A DNA stretch of 64,000 bases from Rhodothermia bacterium (GTDB lineage Bacteria; Bacteroidota; Rhodothermia; Rhodothermales; UBA2364). This document shows positions 46,304-56,076 of the stretch, in pieces. The position numbers and the translations under genes are program-made. Position 1 is the first letter of the stretch; each line of letters starts with the position of its first letter. The stretch lies in the NCBI GenBank assembly GCA_017303715.1, contig JAFLBZ010000005.1, positions 62,001-126,000 on the forward strand, read 5' to 3'. The notes under the pieces are model-generated. The model made no database searches and was not told the origin of the DNA. It saw only the letters and a program-made list of their open reading frames with translations.

Positions 46304-47277
46304 CGCCTTAACAAGGCTTTTGCAGCATTTCCGGGCACTTTTTTTCCTTCTTTTACAGCTTCTTCATAATCTTCTAAGGCTGCACGTACAGCCGGATGGG
46401 TATAAAAGTGTTGTAACACGGCGGCCTCCATGATCTGATGAAGCCAATAGGACGATTGCTCGGTTCTTCTTGTGTCCAACCAACCATTTTCCGTCACCAA
46501 TTTATGGTGGTTCTGGATCATTTCCCACACCTCTGTAATTCCAGTTCCCTTCAGAGCAGAACACGTCCGAACTTCTGGAACCCAACCAGATTCATTTTCC
46601 CTAAAGAGATGCAAAGCGCGTTTATAGGAAATTCGGGCCGTTTCTGCGGGTAATCTGTTGTCACCATCTGCTTTATTGATCACAACACCATCAGCAAGTT
46701 CCATAATGCCGCGCTTAATCCCTTGTAATTCGTCACCAGCACCTGCAAGCATGAGCAACAAAAAAAAGTCAACCATTGAGGCAACTTGGGTTTCCGACTG
46801 CCCAACCCCAACCGTTTCAACCAAAATGACATCAAAACCCGCCGCTTCGCAAAGCAACATCACTTCTCGTGTTCTGGGAGCAACGCCACCCAAAGCACCT
46901 CCGGAAGACGTTGGCCGAATGAACGCATTTGGATGTTTTGACAGATCTTCCATTCGGGTTTTATCGCCCAAAATGCTCCCGCGCGTTTTCTCACTGCGAG
47001 GATCAATCGCCAAAACAGCAACCTTATGCCCCAACTCGGCGACATGTAAGCCAATGGCTTCGATAAAAGTACTTTTGCCCACACCCGGAACGCCCGAAAT
47101 TCCAATACGGGTACTGTTTCCGGTGTAGGGCAAACATTGCTCTAATAAGGATTCTGCAAGGTCTTGGTGCGTCGCCGAGGTACTTTCAATGAGGGTAATG
47201 GCGCGGCTAAGCATTATCCTATTCCCCGAAAGAATTTCTTCACGGAAGGTGTCTATAGCCGGTAATGGAAGTCGCAT
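46264..47277 (-). CDS. meaB: Methylmalonyl-CoA mutase GTPase chaperone MeaB
   Basis: The 337-residue GTPase has a P-loop GVPGVGKST (62-70), the metal-binding DVILVETVGVGQSE and a guanine-specificity NKADGDN. MeaB (ArgK) gates cofactor loading and protects methylmalonyl-CoA mutase from inactivation. Its presence supports the mutAB genes at 12.9-16.8 kb, although it is not in their operon here. It lies downstream of the acyl-CoA dehydrogenase on the same strand, separated by a probable terminator. Confidence 0.95.
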   Translation of the reverse strand: MRLPLPAIDTFREEILSGNRIMLSRAITLIESTSATHQDLAESLLEQCLPYTGNSTRIGISGVPGVGKSTFIEAIGLHVAELGHKVAVLAIDPRSEKTRGSILGDKTRMEDLSKHPNAFIRPTSSGGALGGVAPRTREVMLLCEAAGFDVILVETVGVGQSETQVASMVDFFLLLMLAGAGDELQGIKRGIMELADGVVINKADGDNRLPAETARISYKRALHLFRENESGWVPEVRTCSALKGTGITEVWEMIQNHHKLVTENGWLDTRRTEQSSYWLHQIMEAAVLQHFYTHPAVRAALEDYEEAVKEGKKVPGNAAKALLRRYRESPDDVKMSN

Positions 47278-47343
47278 ACAATTTTTTGTTGGAAAATAGG
47301 ACTTTGGTCATGTCCGCAATCGGTAAAATTTCCGTAAAGCAAG

Positions 47344-47387
47344 GAAAAAGAAAAGGAGCCATCCCGAATCAACAGAAAAGCCCCTTT
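47344..47387 (-). terminator. Probable terminator of the acyl-CoA dehydrogenase gene
   Basis: On the minus strand AAAGGGGC pairs with GCTCCTTT (one G-U pair) around a 20-base loop, followed by TCTTTTTCC, 27 bases after the stop codon. Confidence 0.55.
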
Positions 47388-47413
47388 CTTTTTATGCCCT
47401 TTCCCAAAAGTGA

Positions 47414-49225
47414 TTATTGAATCCCAAAACACCATCCACCATTGGTACGGATGTTCTCGGCCACCATTCGACGTGCCGCTTTAACGTTAATGGAGTGTAT
47501 TTGAGCGAGTTGTTGTACGGCCAAAACTGCCATGTCGAGGGCTTCACCCTCCATAAAAGAAGCAAGTGCATCAATGGCCGCATGTTGGCACTTCCGTGTA
47601 GAATCCTGCAAAACCAAGTCCAACATGGCTTCATATACCACCATTGCCGCCCTATCTTTAACTTCACGAAGTTTTTCTACCCGAAGTAAAACCGACTCAG
47701 ACATATAGATTTCGGTAATTATATCGGCAAGATTCATCAATATCTCTTGTTCTTCTTTCAATCTAATGCCCCCCTCTGTTTGCGCCGTAAGGGCATTCCC
47801 AAGGGTGAGTAAAAAGACTTTTTTAAGTTGCTCGGTCTGGTATTGTGCCAAGGCTTGACGTTCAATTGGCCTATCAGAGCCTACCCGACCAGACGATAAT
47901 TCGTCTTGAATAGCAAAAATAGGCGTGAGCAAGTCAATTTCCCCTTTCATAAACCTACGTAATAACATGTCCACCATTAATAAGCGGTTTATTTCGTTCG
48001 TCCCCTCAAAAATTCGGTTTATTCTGCTATCCCGATAAGCACGCGCAGCAGCATATTCTTCGCTAAAGCCAATTCCGCCATGAATTTGGACGTTTTCATC
48101 CACACAATAATCCAATACTTCCGAACCTAGAATCTTGAGGATTGAACATTCTATCGCATATTCTTCAGCAGCATCCAACATTGCTTCGGTATAAGATTTT
48201 CCTGAAGCCATAGAAGCCTCTTTCTGTAATTGCATTTGGTTGGACACACGATAAACCGCGCTTTCGCTTGCAAAAATGCGGGTGGCCATTTCCCCTAATT
48301 TATATTGAATGGCACCAAAATTACCGATCGGCTGGCCAAATTGATACCGTTCATTGGCGTATTTGGTTGCGTCTGTCAAGACGCCTTTAGACCCACCTGT
48401 ACACAAAACGCCCAATTTGTAGCGCCCAATATTAAGCACATTAAAGGCAATTAAGTGACCTTTGCCAATCTCGCCCAATACCTGATCTTGTGGAACAGCG
48501 ACGTTTTCAAAGAAAACTTGGCGCGTGGACGAGCCTTTAATCCCCATTTTGTCTTCTTCAGCGCCCAATATTAAACCGGGTGTACCCTTTTCTACGATAA
48601 AAGCAGTAAATTTTTCACCATCAATCTTGGCAAAGACAATAAAAACATCTGCAAATCCCGAATTGGTGATCCACATTTTTTGACCATTCAGGATATAATG
48701 CGAACCATCATCGCTTTGTACGGCGCGTGTTTTGGCCGCAAGTGCATCCGACCCACTTCCGGGTTCCGTCAAGCAATAAGCCGCTTTGAGTTCTCCAGAA
48801 ATCAGGCCGGGTAAATATTTTTCTTTCTGTGCTTCCGTTCCGAAATACAAAATGGGCAACATACCGATCCCTGTATGAGCTGCTAAGGCCACACTAAAAG
48901 ACCCCGCAGGCCCCATGACATCAGCAATAATCGTATTGGTATTGGTGTCTAAGGCCGTTCCGCCATAAACCTCTGGCATGTGCGACCCCAACAAGCCCAA
49001 TTCGCCCATTTTTTGGAGCAACTCCGGCGTAACACCCTCTATTTGCTTCTCAATCTGTTCCCTTTTCGGAAAAACCTCCTGTGTCAAAAAGTCTTTGGTC
49101 ATCTGCCAAATCATTTGTTGTTCTTCGTTGATCTCTTCCGGAATGAACACTTCTTCAGGCGTACTTCCAGTTGTTAAAAAGACACCTCCTTTTAAGAGAT
49201 GCTGGGTTTGGGCTGTCTGCATCAT
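47414..49225 (-). CDS. Acyl-CoA dehydrogenase, VLCAD/ACAD9-like
   Basis: The 603-residue enzyme has the flavin-dehydrogenase signatures YCLTEPGSGSDA and MWITNSGFAD, the QIHGGIGFSEEYAAARAYRD region and RINRIFEGTNEINR with the catalytic Glu of the EGTNEINR type. The extra C-terminal helical domain of about 180 residues matches very-long-chain enzymes (VLCAD, ACAD9). It starts beta-oxidation by dehydrogenating acyl-CoA and passes electrons to ETF. It is probably monocistronic, with meaB further downstream. Confidence 0.92.
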   Translation of the reverse strand: MMQTAQTQHLLKGGVFLTTGSTPEEVFIPEEINEEQQMIWQMTKDFLTQEVFPKREQIEKQIEGVTPELLQKMGELGLLGSHMPEVYGGTALDTNTNTIIADVMGPAGSFSVALAAHTGIGMLPILYFGTEAQKEKYLPGLISGELKAAYCLTEPGSGSDALAAKTRAVQSDDGSHYILNGQKMWITNSGFADVFIVFAKIDGEKFTAFIVEKGTPGLILGAEEDKMGIKGSSTRQVFFENVAVPQDQVLGEIGKGHLIAFNVLNIGRYKLGVLCTGGSKGVLTDATKYANERYQFGQPIGNFGAIQYKLGEMATRIFASESAVYRVSNQMQLQKEASMASGKSYTEAMLDAAEEYAIECSILKILGSEVLDYCVDENVQIHGGIGFSEEYAAARAYRDSRINRIFEGTNEINRLLMVDMLLRRFMKGEIDLLTPIFAIQDELSSGRVGSDRPIERQALAQYQTEQLKKVFLLTLGNALTAQTEGGIRLKEEQEILMNLADIITEIYMSESVLLRVEKLREVKDRAAMVVYEAMLDLVLQDSTRKCQHAAIDALASFMEGEALDMAVLAVQQLAQIHSINVKAARRMVAENIRTNGGWCFGIQ

Positions 49226-49472
49226 GGTCTTCTAAGATAATCGGTGGAAAATGCAAGATGATCTCTCAAAAATATTGCCCCTAATGCTTGTTCATCACAA
49301 GTCAAGTTCTGCAAATACATCTGAAAGGGCTTTTCAAGAAATTTAACGCATTGCGGCACAACAAGTTAACAGTGTTAAGATGAATTTAATGCGAATACAA
49401 AAAAGTCAGAACCTTCACGCTGACCAAATATAAATGTGACAATCCCCACGAGCCTCACCGCTAACGCTGGAG

Positions 49473-50141
49473 CTACTCTATGCGCATTCTGAAATGTCCT
49501 GTTTGTTTCCACAAAAAAAGTGCGTCATTTTCAACCGTTCCAAACCCATAATTATGCACAACCATCAACCGTTCTCCATCTGCAATTCGGTCGGTAACAA
49601 GTCCGATATGCGTGAGATTGGGCGGAATGATCCATGCCACAATGTCTCCGGGTTTATAATGATGTTCTTCTGACGAGATAGGGACTTCCCAACCCTTTCT
49701 TTGGAAGTAGCGGCTTAAGTTGGGAACCCGCCGATGATCAATATTGGGGTCGGGTCGCACCATGTGCCACAGCTGGGGATACTGTAAAAAATTTTTCCGC
49801 ATGTCTTCGTGAACCTCTTTTTGGAGGTCTATCCCAATTTTGCGAAAAGCACGAACTAAAACATCCGAGCAGACACCTGTATGCTGGGGGACATCACCAT
49901 TTGGATATGTTAATCTCTGGTACGATGGGTCATAACCAGTGGTAACGCCCACTTGTCCAAGTGCAGCCGCAATAAATTGAGCTATACGAGCATTTTCTAC
50001 AGGAACACGCCGGACGATTTGAGGGGAGAAGGAGTTTTCCTCATGCTTAGGGGAATTGGGTTCCCCTAAGCATCCAAACAAGCTCAACAGTGCAAGTAGA
50101 TAAAGATACCTTGACTTTATTTTGAAAGGAACATGTTGCAC
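49473..50141 (-). CDS. DUF1287 lipoprotein
   Basis: The 222-residue protein has a lipoprotein-like signal (YLLALLSLFGC) and the DUF1287 core: GYDPSYQRLTYPNGDVP, GVCSDVLVRAFRKIGIDLQK, VHEDMRKNF, and DPNIDHRRVPNL, followed by PGDIVAWI and HIGLVTDR. The Cys-containing GVC.D and later His suggest a NlpC/P60-like cysteine-peptidase fold, but activity is not established. It lies 9 bases after the CAP-domain gene on the same strand and is likely co-transcribed with it. Confidence 0.88.
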   Translation of the reverse strand: MQHVPFKIKSRYLYLLALLSLFGCLGEPNSPKHEENSFSPQIVRRVPVENARIAQFIAAALGQVGVTTGYDPSYQRLTYPNGDVPQHTGVCSDVLVRAFRKIGIDLQKEVHEDMRKNFLQYPQLWHMVRPDPNIDHRRVPNLSRYFQRKGWEVPISSEEHHYKPGDIVAWIIPPNLTHIGLVTDRIADGERLMVVHNYGFGTVENDALFLWKQTGHFRMRIE

Positions 50142-50150
50142 GAAATATCA

Positions 50151-51560
50151 TTATTCTATTCGGGAGACAGGCACGGTTTTAGAGAAATTTTCTCCCTTGA
50201 TGACCAAAAAGAAACGTCCTAGTGGAAGTTTTGATAGATTTACCTCGTACTGATACCTCGTCAATGCAGGAATTTCTGGCACGATCTCTTGATAAAGCTG
50301 TCTCCCAGTCACATCAATTATCTGAAGCGTTAAGGCTTGTTTTTTTGCAACCACCAAATCTACGTTTAGCAAATGGCGAAAAGGATTCGGGAAAACACCA
50401 CCCAGATAAAACCCTTCTGGCAAGTCATTGACCTCAATGCGTTGGGATTGGGTGAACGAGATGCGACCGTTTTTGTCAATATTTTTCAGTCGGAAGAAAT
50501 ATATACCGGGCTGTAATTGGTTGGTCTGAAACGCATATTGCTCACCAACATCGGGTGAACCTTTAGACGGAAGATATGCTATTGGTTTAAAGTCGCCTAA
50601 AGTTGTTTTACCCTTTTTTAGTACAAGTTGGGCCATTTCCACCCAAAAGCCATCGAAATTTGCTTCCGAAGCTGTTTCCCATTTTAAGGTCACTTGTTGT
50701 GCCTCTACTTGCCCCATAAAAGTGGTTAGTGTTATGGGTAACGGCACGGTACATGTAAAGTAAGGATCAAAAATCATCATCACAACCACAGTTCCCATGT
50801 TCATGCCGGCGAAAGAAAACGGATTATAGCTTGCGCCGTTTGCTATTCCAAAGCCAATAAATCCTTCAGAACCCGTAGCGCCATAGTTATCATCAAAACC
50901 GGTCGCATCTCCAGAAGTACCTCCTATAATGTAGTCTTGCACCAACACTGCCCTCCGGTGTCCCCATGATGAGATAGAATCATCATAAATCCAACCATAA
51001 ACAGCCCGTTCAACCGCAAGAGGGTTTGCAGAACCAGATGTCCAGAATGCAGCCAAGTTTTCAGAATAAGAAATAAATTCCCGACAATTTGAAGGAATGG
51101 TATTGGCCACGCGATCGAAGGGGCCGGAGCCTAATGGATGTGCAGGTGTAGCGTTATGCGAAAACTGATTAACGGAAATCAAATAATCTGCATAGGATTG
51201 CGAAGTTGTTGTAACCTCTGTATTTACGCCTTCCAAGGGCAATCCCTTGACGACCGTCCCTCCATAATTAACGCCAGCTCTTGCTATACGCTCCGCATTA
51301 ACGAGGTATAGCCCTTTTTCATTAATAGACATCGCATCCCACGTTGCTTGTGAGGGCATTGTGAGGCTCCCTAAAATATTGGTTGTAAGGCTTTTTTGGG
51401 TTTCCTCGCCCCTTCGTCCGGCATTGAATGCGGTTGCAATATCAGAAACCGTCGCAAAACCCGCACTCCATGTGATGTCTGTATCTAAGTCTGGAGGCGA
51501 CTGTGCTTGAACCAAGCTTAACGTCAGAAAAGCTGTTATAAAAAAATACCATTTTTTCAT
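50151..51560 (-). CDS. CAP-domain protein with T9SS sorting domain
   Basis: The start MKKWYFF (51560) is chosen for its standard signal peptide (FFITAFLTLSLVQAQ); an ATG 18 bases upstream is an alternative. Residues 80-265 form a CAP/SCP-like domain: LYLVNAERIARAGVNYGG, YADYLISVNQFSHN, SENLAAFW and WGHRRAVL are the conserved blocks. It is followed by a beta-sandwich (LKWETASEANFDGFWVEM), a repeat of the cargo type seen at the left edge, and a C-terminal sorting domain with GGVFPNPF and LPLGRFFLVI. The product is exported by T9SS to the surface. CAP proteins have varied roles, including proteolysis. Confidence 0.88.
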   Translation of the reverse strand: MKKWYFFITAFLTLSLVQAQSPPDLDTDITWSAGFATVSDIATAFNAGRRGEETQKSLTTNILGSLTMPSQATWDAMSINEKGLYLVNAERIARAGVNYGGTVVKGLPLEGVNTEVTTTSQSYADYLISVNQFSHNATPAHPLGSGPFDRVANTIPSNCREFISYSENLAAFWTSGSANPLAVERAVYGWIYDDSISSWGHRRAVLVQDYIIGGTSGDATGFDDNYGATGSEGFIGFGIANGASYNPFSFAGMNMGTVVVMMIFDPYFTCTVPLPITLTTFMGQVEAQQVTLKWETASEANFDGFWVEMAQLVLKKGKTTLGDFKPIAYLPSKGSPDVGEQYAFQTNQLQPGIYFFRLKNIDKNGRISFTQSQRIEVNDLPEGFYLGGVFPNPFRHLLNVDLVVAKKQALTLQIIDVTGRQLYQEIVPEIPALTRYQYEVNLSKLPLGRFFLVIKGENFSKTVPVSRIE

Positions 51561-51611
51561 GATTTTGTTTTTTAGCATGTGTATAGAAAATATTTATGAT
51601 ATACCCATCTA

Positions 51612-52403
51612 TTAGGGCTGTAATCCTTGTGGCAATCCATTGGGGAATCGTTTACGGATTTCATCTTGGATCCGCGCTATGCGGTTGTCTGGATCGGGGT
51701 GGGTAGAAGAAAACTCGGGTTGGCGATTTGGTCCAGCTGCTGCTTTTAGGATTTCCATCACTCCGGCCATAGAATTGGGATTGTATCCCGCACCCACCAT
51801 AAAGCGCACCCCCAATTTATCGGATTCAATCTCGTCATCTCGGCCATATTTCATGTTCACCATCATGGCCACTTGTTGTGCGATTTGATCTGCACCGGCA
51901 CTTCCTGAGGCGACAGAAACGGCTCCCAACAAGCCACCTGTGAGGTTTTCTTTCGCCATTTGTTGCGCACCATGCCTTGCAATGACATGGGCAATTTCGT
52001 GCCCTATTACGCCAGCAAGTTGTCCTTCGGTCTGTAGGCGGCTAAGAAGCGCATACGTAATAAAGACTTGTCCACCGGGAAGTGCAAAGGCATTAATGGT
52101 TTGGGGATCTGCGAGCAGTGTAAATTCAAAGTTCCAACCCGTTTTCCCCGCTTCGGACTTTTCCAACAACCGTTTACCCACATGTTGTACCAATTGCCTA
52201 AGCCTTGCATCAGGGTGTATCCCGCCATATTCCTGCACCAAACTTGGCTTTGCTTGTAGTCCTAAGGAGATTTCCTGTTCCGGCGTAAGACTTACATGTT
52301 GGTTCTCGCCTGTTATAGGATTATAACTATTGGAGCCGAAATAAGAAATAAGTGCAAAGACGGCCATTACAAGGCCAATCATGAGCCGTGGGTTGTTTTT
52401 CAT
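51612..52403 (-). CDS. M48-family zinc metalloprotease
   Basis: The start MKNNPRLMIG (52403) gives a short N-terminal membrane anchor; an alternative 54 bases upstream adds residues without a clear signal. The 263-residue protein has the HEIAHVIARH zinc motif (H135, E136, H139) and the third ligand Glu191 in GRDDEIESDKLGV. It resembles BepA/LoiP-type periplasmic proteases that act on outer-membrane proteins. It lies 50 bases upstream of the CAP-domain gene on the same strand. Confidence 0.9.
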   Translation of the reverse strand: MKNNPRLMIGLVMAVFALISYFGSNSYNPITGENQHVSLTPEQEISLGLQAKPSLVQEYGGIHPDARLRQLVQHVGKRLLEKSEAGKTGWNFEFTLLADPQTINAFALPGGQVFITYALLSRLQTEGQLAGVIGHEIAHVIARHGAQQMAKENLTGGLLGAVSVASGSAGADQIAQQVAMMVNMKYGRDDEIESDKLGVRFMVGAGYNPNSMAGVMEILKAAAGPNRQPEFSSTHPDPDNRIARIQDEIRKRFPNGLPQGLQP

Positions 52404-52599
52404 GTTAAATAGCGTTTTAAGAAAGAGAAAGCTAATAAGGAACTTTCTAAAACACAAACAATTTTTCTTTGCTCCGATAATTACCAGCAGATTGTAACGC
52501 TTTTTTGGAATTAATCTTTAAAAAACATACGAATGAGTGCTTGCAGGAAAGGATAACACGTCGTAATATGAAAGAACGAACAACCTTCACGAACCCTGA

Positions 52600-52627
52600 A
52601 GCATCTATTTTTTTCCTCATAGATGCT
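52600..52627. promoter_or_regulatory. Perfect hairpin 30 bases before the ATP-grasp operon
   Basis: AGCATCTAT (52600-52608) and ATAGATGCT (52619-52627) form a perfect 9-bp stem around a T-rich 10-base loop. It lies in the probable 5' leader of the ligase operon, with no T tract behind it. A role in mRNA stability or protein binding is possible. Confidence 0.45.
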
Positions 52628-52657
52628 ATACCACTCACCCCAACTACCTAAATTGTC

Positions 52658-53632
52658 ATGGCAAAAAAATCAACCTCTCCCACCCCCAAAAAAATTGGGA
52701 TCCTCCGTGGAATGGAAACCACTTTTCCAGATGCACTTATCCCCTACATCAATGAACATTATGGCGATCGCGGCGTCGTCGCCGAGTTTTGTAGTTTAGA
52801 TGCTTTTTCGCAAGATGAAGCACCAACCTATGACTTAATTTTGGATCGGATTTCCCATGAAGTCCCCTTCTATCGCTCTTACCTGAAGGCTTCGGCCATC
52901 AAAGGGACATACGTTGTGAACAATCCTTTTTGGTGGAGTGCCGACGATAAGTTTATCAACAACTTTGTTGCGCAGCAAGTGGGTGTTGCCGTACCCAGAA
53001 CCGTGATTCTCCCGCATAACCAACATCCACCGAATACCCAGACCACTTCTTTCCGTAACTTAAAATACCCTTTAGATTGGCAAAAGGTCTTTGATTACAT
53101 TGGGTTTCCGGCTTTTATGAAGCCTCATGATGGTGGTGGCTGGCGAGGGGTGACGAAGGTTAACAACCAAGAGGAATTCTTTGCGGCCTACAATGAGTCT
53201 GGAACCGACTGTATGATGTACCAAGAAGGGATTGAGTTCACCGAATATTTCCGTTGCTATGGTGTTGGGCGCAAAAAAGTACACATCATGCGTTACAATC
53301 CAGCAGCACCACACCATTTACGGTATAAAGATGTGCCACAAGAGCCTATCGCGCCGGCCCTTTTTGCCAAAATCGAACGTGATGTCTTGGCACTTTGCAG
53401 CGCCTTGGGCTATGACTTAAATACGGTTGAGTTTGCCGTCCGAGATGGGATTCCATACGCCATTGACTTTATGAACCCCGCACCAGATGGCGACTACCAC
53501 TCGGTAGGCCACGAAAATTTTGAATGGATCGTTTCCAATATGGCGGAATTTATGGTCGAAAAAGCTTTGAGCCATAAAGGAAAACCTATTACCTTTTCTC
53601 CGGGTAAAGCCTTAGATAAAAAAGGTATTTAA
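52658..53632 (+). CDS. RimK-like ATP-grasp ligase
   Basis: The 324-residue protein is an ATP-grasp enzyme of the peptide-ligase type: ATP-binding FPAFMKPHDGGGWRGVTKV near residue 150, MMYQEGIEFTEYFRC and the metal-binding TVEFAVRDGIPYAIDFMNPAPDGD at the C-terminal side. Such ligases join an amine to a carboxylate through an acyl-phosphate. It is the first gene of the cluster and lies 9 bases before a second, circularly permuted ATP-grasp gene. Substrates are unknown. The N-terminal 20 residues are basic and Pro-rich. Confidence 0.85.
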   Translation: MAKKSTSPTPKKIGILRGMETTFPDALIPYINEHYGDRGVVAEFCSLDAFSQDEAPTYDLILDRISHEVPFYRSYLKASAIKGTYVVNNPFWWSADDKFINNFVAQQVGVAVPRTVILPHNQHPPNTQTTSFRNLKYPLDWQKVFDYIGFPAFMKPHDGGGWRGVTKVNNQEEFFAAYNESGTDCMMYQEGIEFTEYFRCYGVGRKKVHIMRYNPAAPHHLRYKDVPQEPIAPALFAKIERDVLALCSALGYDLNTVEFAVRDGIPYAIDFMNPAPDGDYHSVGHENFEWIVSNMAEFMVEKALSHKGKPITFSPGKALDKKGI

Positions 53633-53641
53633 CGATAAAGG

Positions 53642-55057
53642 GTGAAGGTAAAATCGCCGTTTCACCGTTCATTTAATCAAGCGACCACCAATTCCATGCA
53701 ACAGCGCTTATACGAGGCCATCAATCATTATCATGGCCTGATGTCGGATAATTTGGCCGAGGCGGAATCTCAGCTATTACGCTTGGCAGAACTCCAACAA
53801 GAGGAGGAGACCTTGTTCGGAGACCGACCGTTAACAACCACACTCCGTCCTGCTTTCATTACCGAAAGCACCTATACCCGAATGCAAGATGTCATCTATC
53901 TATTCAGACAGGCGGTTATCAGTATTGCAAAAAACTTCTTTAACGACCAACATATCCTCAAAAACATTTTATGTCTGGAGGATTGGGAAATAGAACTTGC
54001 GGCGATTCCTACAAAAATTGCCCGTTTCTCGGTATTATCTCGAATGGACTCCTTTGTGACCGAAAATGGATTCAAATTTGTAGAACTAAACGGCGAGAGT
54101 CCGGCTGGCTTGGCTTATAACCATCATTTACACAAGGTTTACAAACAGTTGCCCATATTCCAGAAATTTGAGAAACAATTTCCGGTTCGGTATATCTCGC
54201 CGTTAGAGCATACCATCCAAGCTATGCTACGTTCTTACCACGAGGAGTTTGACGGAACCGAAGAACGGCCCGCCTTCTGTATTGTGGATCACTTGGATGT
54301 ACCTACCATTCATGAGTTTAATCTCACCAAGGCATATTTGGAGCGAATGGGCTTCCCTTGCGAGATTGCACATCCCAAAGACCTTGACTTACGCGATGGG
54401 TGGATTTATGCAAATGGCCGTAAGATTGATATACTTTACCGTCGCTTACTCATGAATGAGTATTACGACATTAAGGACGATTGTAAAAACTATTTAGAAG
54501 GTTATCGTCAACAAAAAACGTGTTATCTAAACACGTTTAGAACCAAATTGGTTCACAAAAAATCAATTTTCGAGTTTTTGACGGATGAAACCTATACCAG
54601 AGTCCTGACTGCCGAACAAGCAGAGGCGATTCGTCATCATATCCCTTGGACCCGCATTTTGCGTGACCGAAAAACCAAATTCCGAGGCTTACCCATAGAC
54701 TTGGTTCCTTTTGTTCGAGCAAATAAACAGTTTTTTGTAGTGAAGCCGAACGATGAATATGGTGGTAAAGGGGTTACATTAGGCTTTTCAGCATCTCAAA
54801 GTGAATGGGATGATGCCATACAAGATGCACTGGCAAATGGGCCATTTGTGGTTCAAGAAGTGGTGGACATCCACCGTGAGCCATACTTGATGCAGTTGGA
54901 CGGTACGTGGAAGATGGTTCCAGTTGTTGTGGACTTAGACCCTTACGTGAACGGCCCGCTCATGGGTGGTTGTCTCACCCGAATTTCTTCCTCCAACCTT
55001 GCAAATGTTACCGCAGGTGCAGGCTCACTTCCAACCTTCATTTTGCGATATAGTTAA
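53642..55057 (+). CDS. Circularly permuted ATP-grasp ligase
   Basis: The 471-residue protein starts with GTG (53642); an internal ATG at 53696 is the alternative. Central FVTENGFKFVELNGESPAG and the later ATP-binding KPNDEYGGKGVTLGF, FVVQEVVD and GGCLTRISSSNLANVTAGAG follow the order of glutathionylspermidine-synthase/COG2308-like permuted ATP-grasp ligases, where the nucleotide lobes are swapped. These make amide bonds between small peptides or polyamines. It is the second gene of the cluster and ends at a terminator 55 bases later. Confidence 0.75.
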   Translation: MKVKSPFHRSFNQATTNSMQQRLYEAINHYHGLMSDNLAEAESQLLRLAELQQEEETLFGDRPLTTTLRPAFITESTYTRMQDVIYLFRQAVISIAKNFFNDQHILKNILCLEDWEIELAAIPTKIARFSVLSRMDSFVTENGFKFVELNGESPAGLAYNHHLHKVYKQLPIFQKFEKQFPVRYISPLEHTIQAMLRSYHEEFDGTEERPAFCIVDHLDVPTIHEFNLTKAYLERMGFPCEIAHPKDLDLRDGWIYANGRKIDILYRRLLMNEYYDIKDDCKNYLEGYRQQKTCYLNTFRTKLVHKKSIFEFLTDETYTRVLTAEQAEAIRHHIPWTRILRDRKTKFRGLPIDLVPFVRANKQFFVVKPNDEYGGKGVTLGFSASQSEWDDAIQDALANGPFVVQEVVDIHREPYLMQLDGTWKMVPVVVDLDPYVNGPLMGGCLTRISSSNLANVTAGAGSLPTFILRYS

Positions 55058-55112
55058 GTCTAAACAACCTTGTTTTATGGGGTTCAAATTAACATCCGAT
55101 TGATTCATGGAG

Positions 55113-55150
55113 AAAAAAGGGCTTGCGGCTTGCCTGTAGGCTCTTTTTTT
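55113..55150 (+). terminator. Intrinsic terminator inside the ligase cluster
   Basis: A 12-bp stem (AAAAAAGGGCTT with AGGCTCTTTTTT, two wobble pairs, 13-base loop) ends in T residues. It divides the cluster into a two-gene and a three-gene unit. It may also work in the other direction because of its flanking A/T runs. Confidence 0.7.
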
Positions 55151-55207
55151 ATGTACGTTGGCAGGATTCTCAACATGCAGAAGCCCCTTGCTTGAAAAAC
55201 AAATCAT

Positions 55208-56065
55208 ATGGAGTCTATAAGTTCAAGACCTTTACGGGTTGCCATCCTTGATATGAACAACAATCATCCCAATTTGGGATTGAATTGCATCCGTACAATG
55301 GTCAAACTGCAATCCGGTGAAATTGAAAATGTTTTACTGGATTATGATATTTTTGATGTACGTGCCAAAGATGAAGTTCCGGATCTTTCCTACGACATCT
55401 ATATCTCCTCTGGTGGTCCGGGCAGTCCTTACGACGGTGAAGGAATGGATTGGGAAGAAAAATACTTTGAATGGCTCCATGATGTTTGGGCATATAATTT
55501 AGACCATGAGCCAGAAGCGAGAAAGCATGTTTTCTTGATTTGCCATTCTTTTCAGATGGCGGTTCGGTATTTCAAACTTGCTCAGGTTGTCCCACGCAAA
55601 GGCGAGTCTTTTGGCATCTTCTCCTGTTCGATGACGGAATCGGGGAAATCCGAGCTTATATTTGAAGGACTTACGGATCCTTTCTATATTGCAGATTTCA
55701 GAAAATGGCAGGTGATCCAACCCAACCTTGAACGCATTTCTGGTATGGGTGCCGAGATTCTTTGTATCGAGCAAGATCGCCCGCATGTGCCCCTTGAACG
55801 CGCCATTATGGGTATTCGGATTACGCCAGAAATTATTGGCGTGCAATTTCACCCCGAAGCTGATCCACCCGGCATGGCATGGCATTTTATTCAGCCAGAA
55901 CGGCAACAGGCCATTAAAGAAAACTTTGGAGAAGAAAAATACCAGCGGATTATGCGCCACTTGTACGACCCCAATTACCTCTTTAAAACTTATAATACGG
56001 TACTGCCGAATTTTCTAAAAAATGCTATTTTGTCTTTACGTCCGCAAATGTTAGTTGAGGCTTAA
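55208..56065 (+). CDS. Class-I glutamine amidotransferase-like protein
   Basis: The 285-residue protein has the triad of GATase1: a nucleophile-elbow Cys112 in LICHSFQM, His215 and Glu217 in GVQFHPEADPPG, and an oxyanion-type ISSGGPGSP near residue 68. The elbow differs from the usual G-x-C-x-G, since Leu and Ser-Phe replace Gly, but the catalytic residues remain. It would release ammonia from glutamine for transfer to a substrate. It is the first gene of the second unit of the ligase cluster, 11 bases before the esterase gene. No dedicated synthetase domain is attached. Confidence 0.8.
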   Translation: MESISSRPLRVAILDMNNNHPNLGLNCIRTMVKLQSGEIENVLLDYDIFDVRAKDEVPDLSYDIYISSGGPGSPYDGEGMDWEEKYFEWLHDVWAYNLDHEPEARKHVFLICHSFQMAVRYFKLAQVVPRKGESFGIFSCSMTESGKSELIFEGLTDPFYIADFRKWQVIQPNLERISGMGAEILCIEQDRPHVPLERAIMGIRITPEIIGVQFHPEADPPGMAWHFIQPERQQAIKENFGEEKYQRIMRHLYDPNYLFKTYNTVLPNFLKNAILSLRPQMLVEA

Positions 56066-56076
56066 GCGATATTGAG

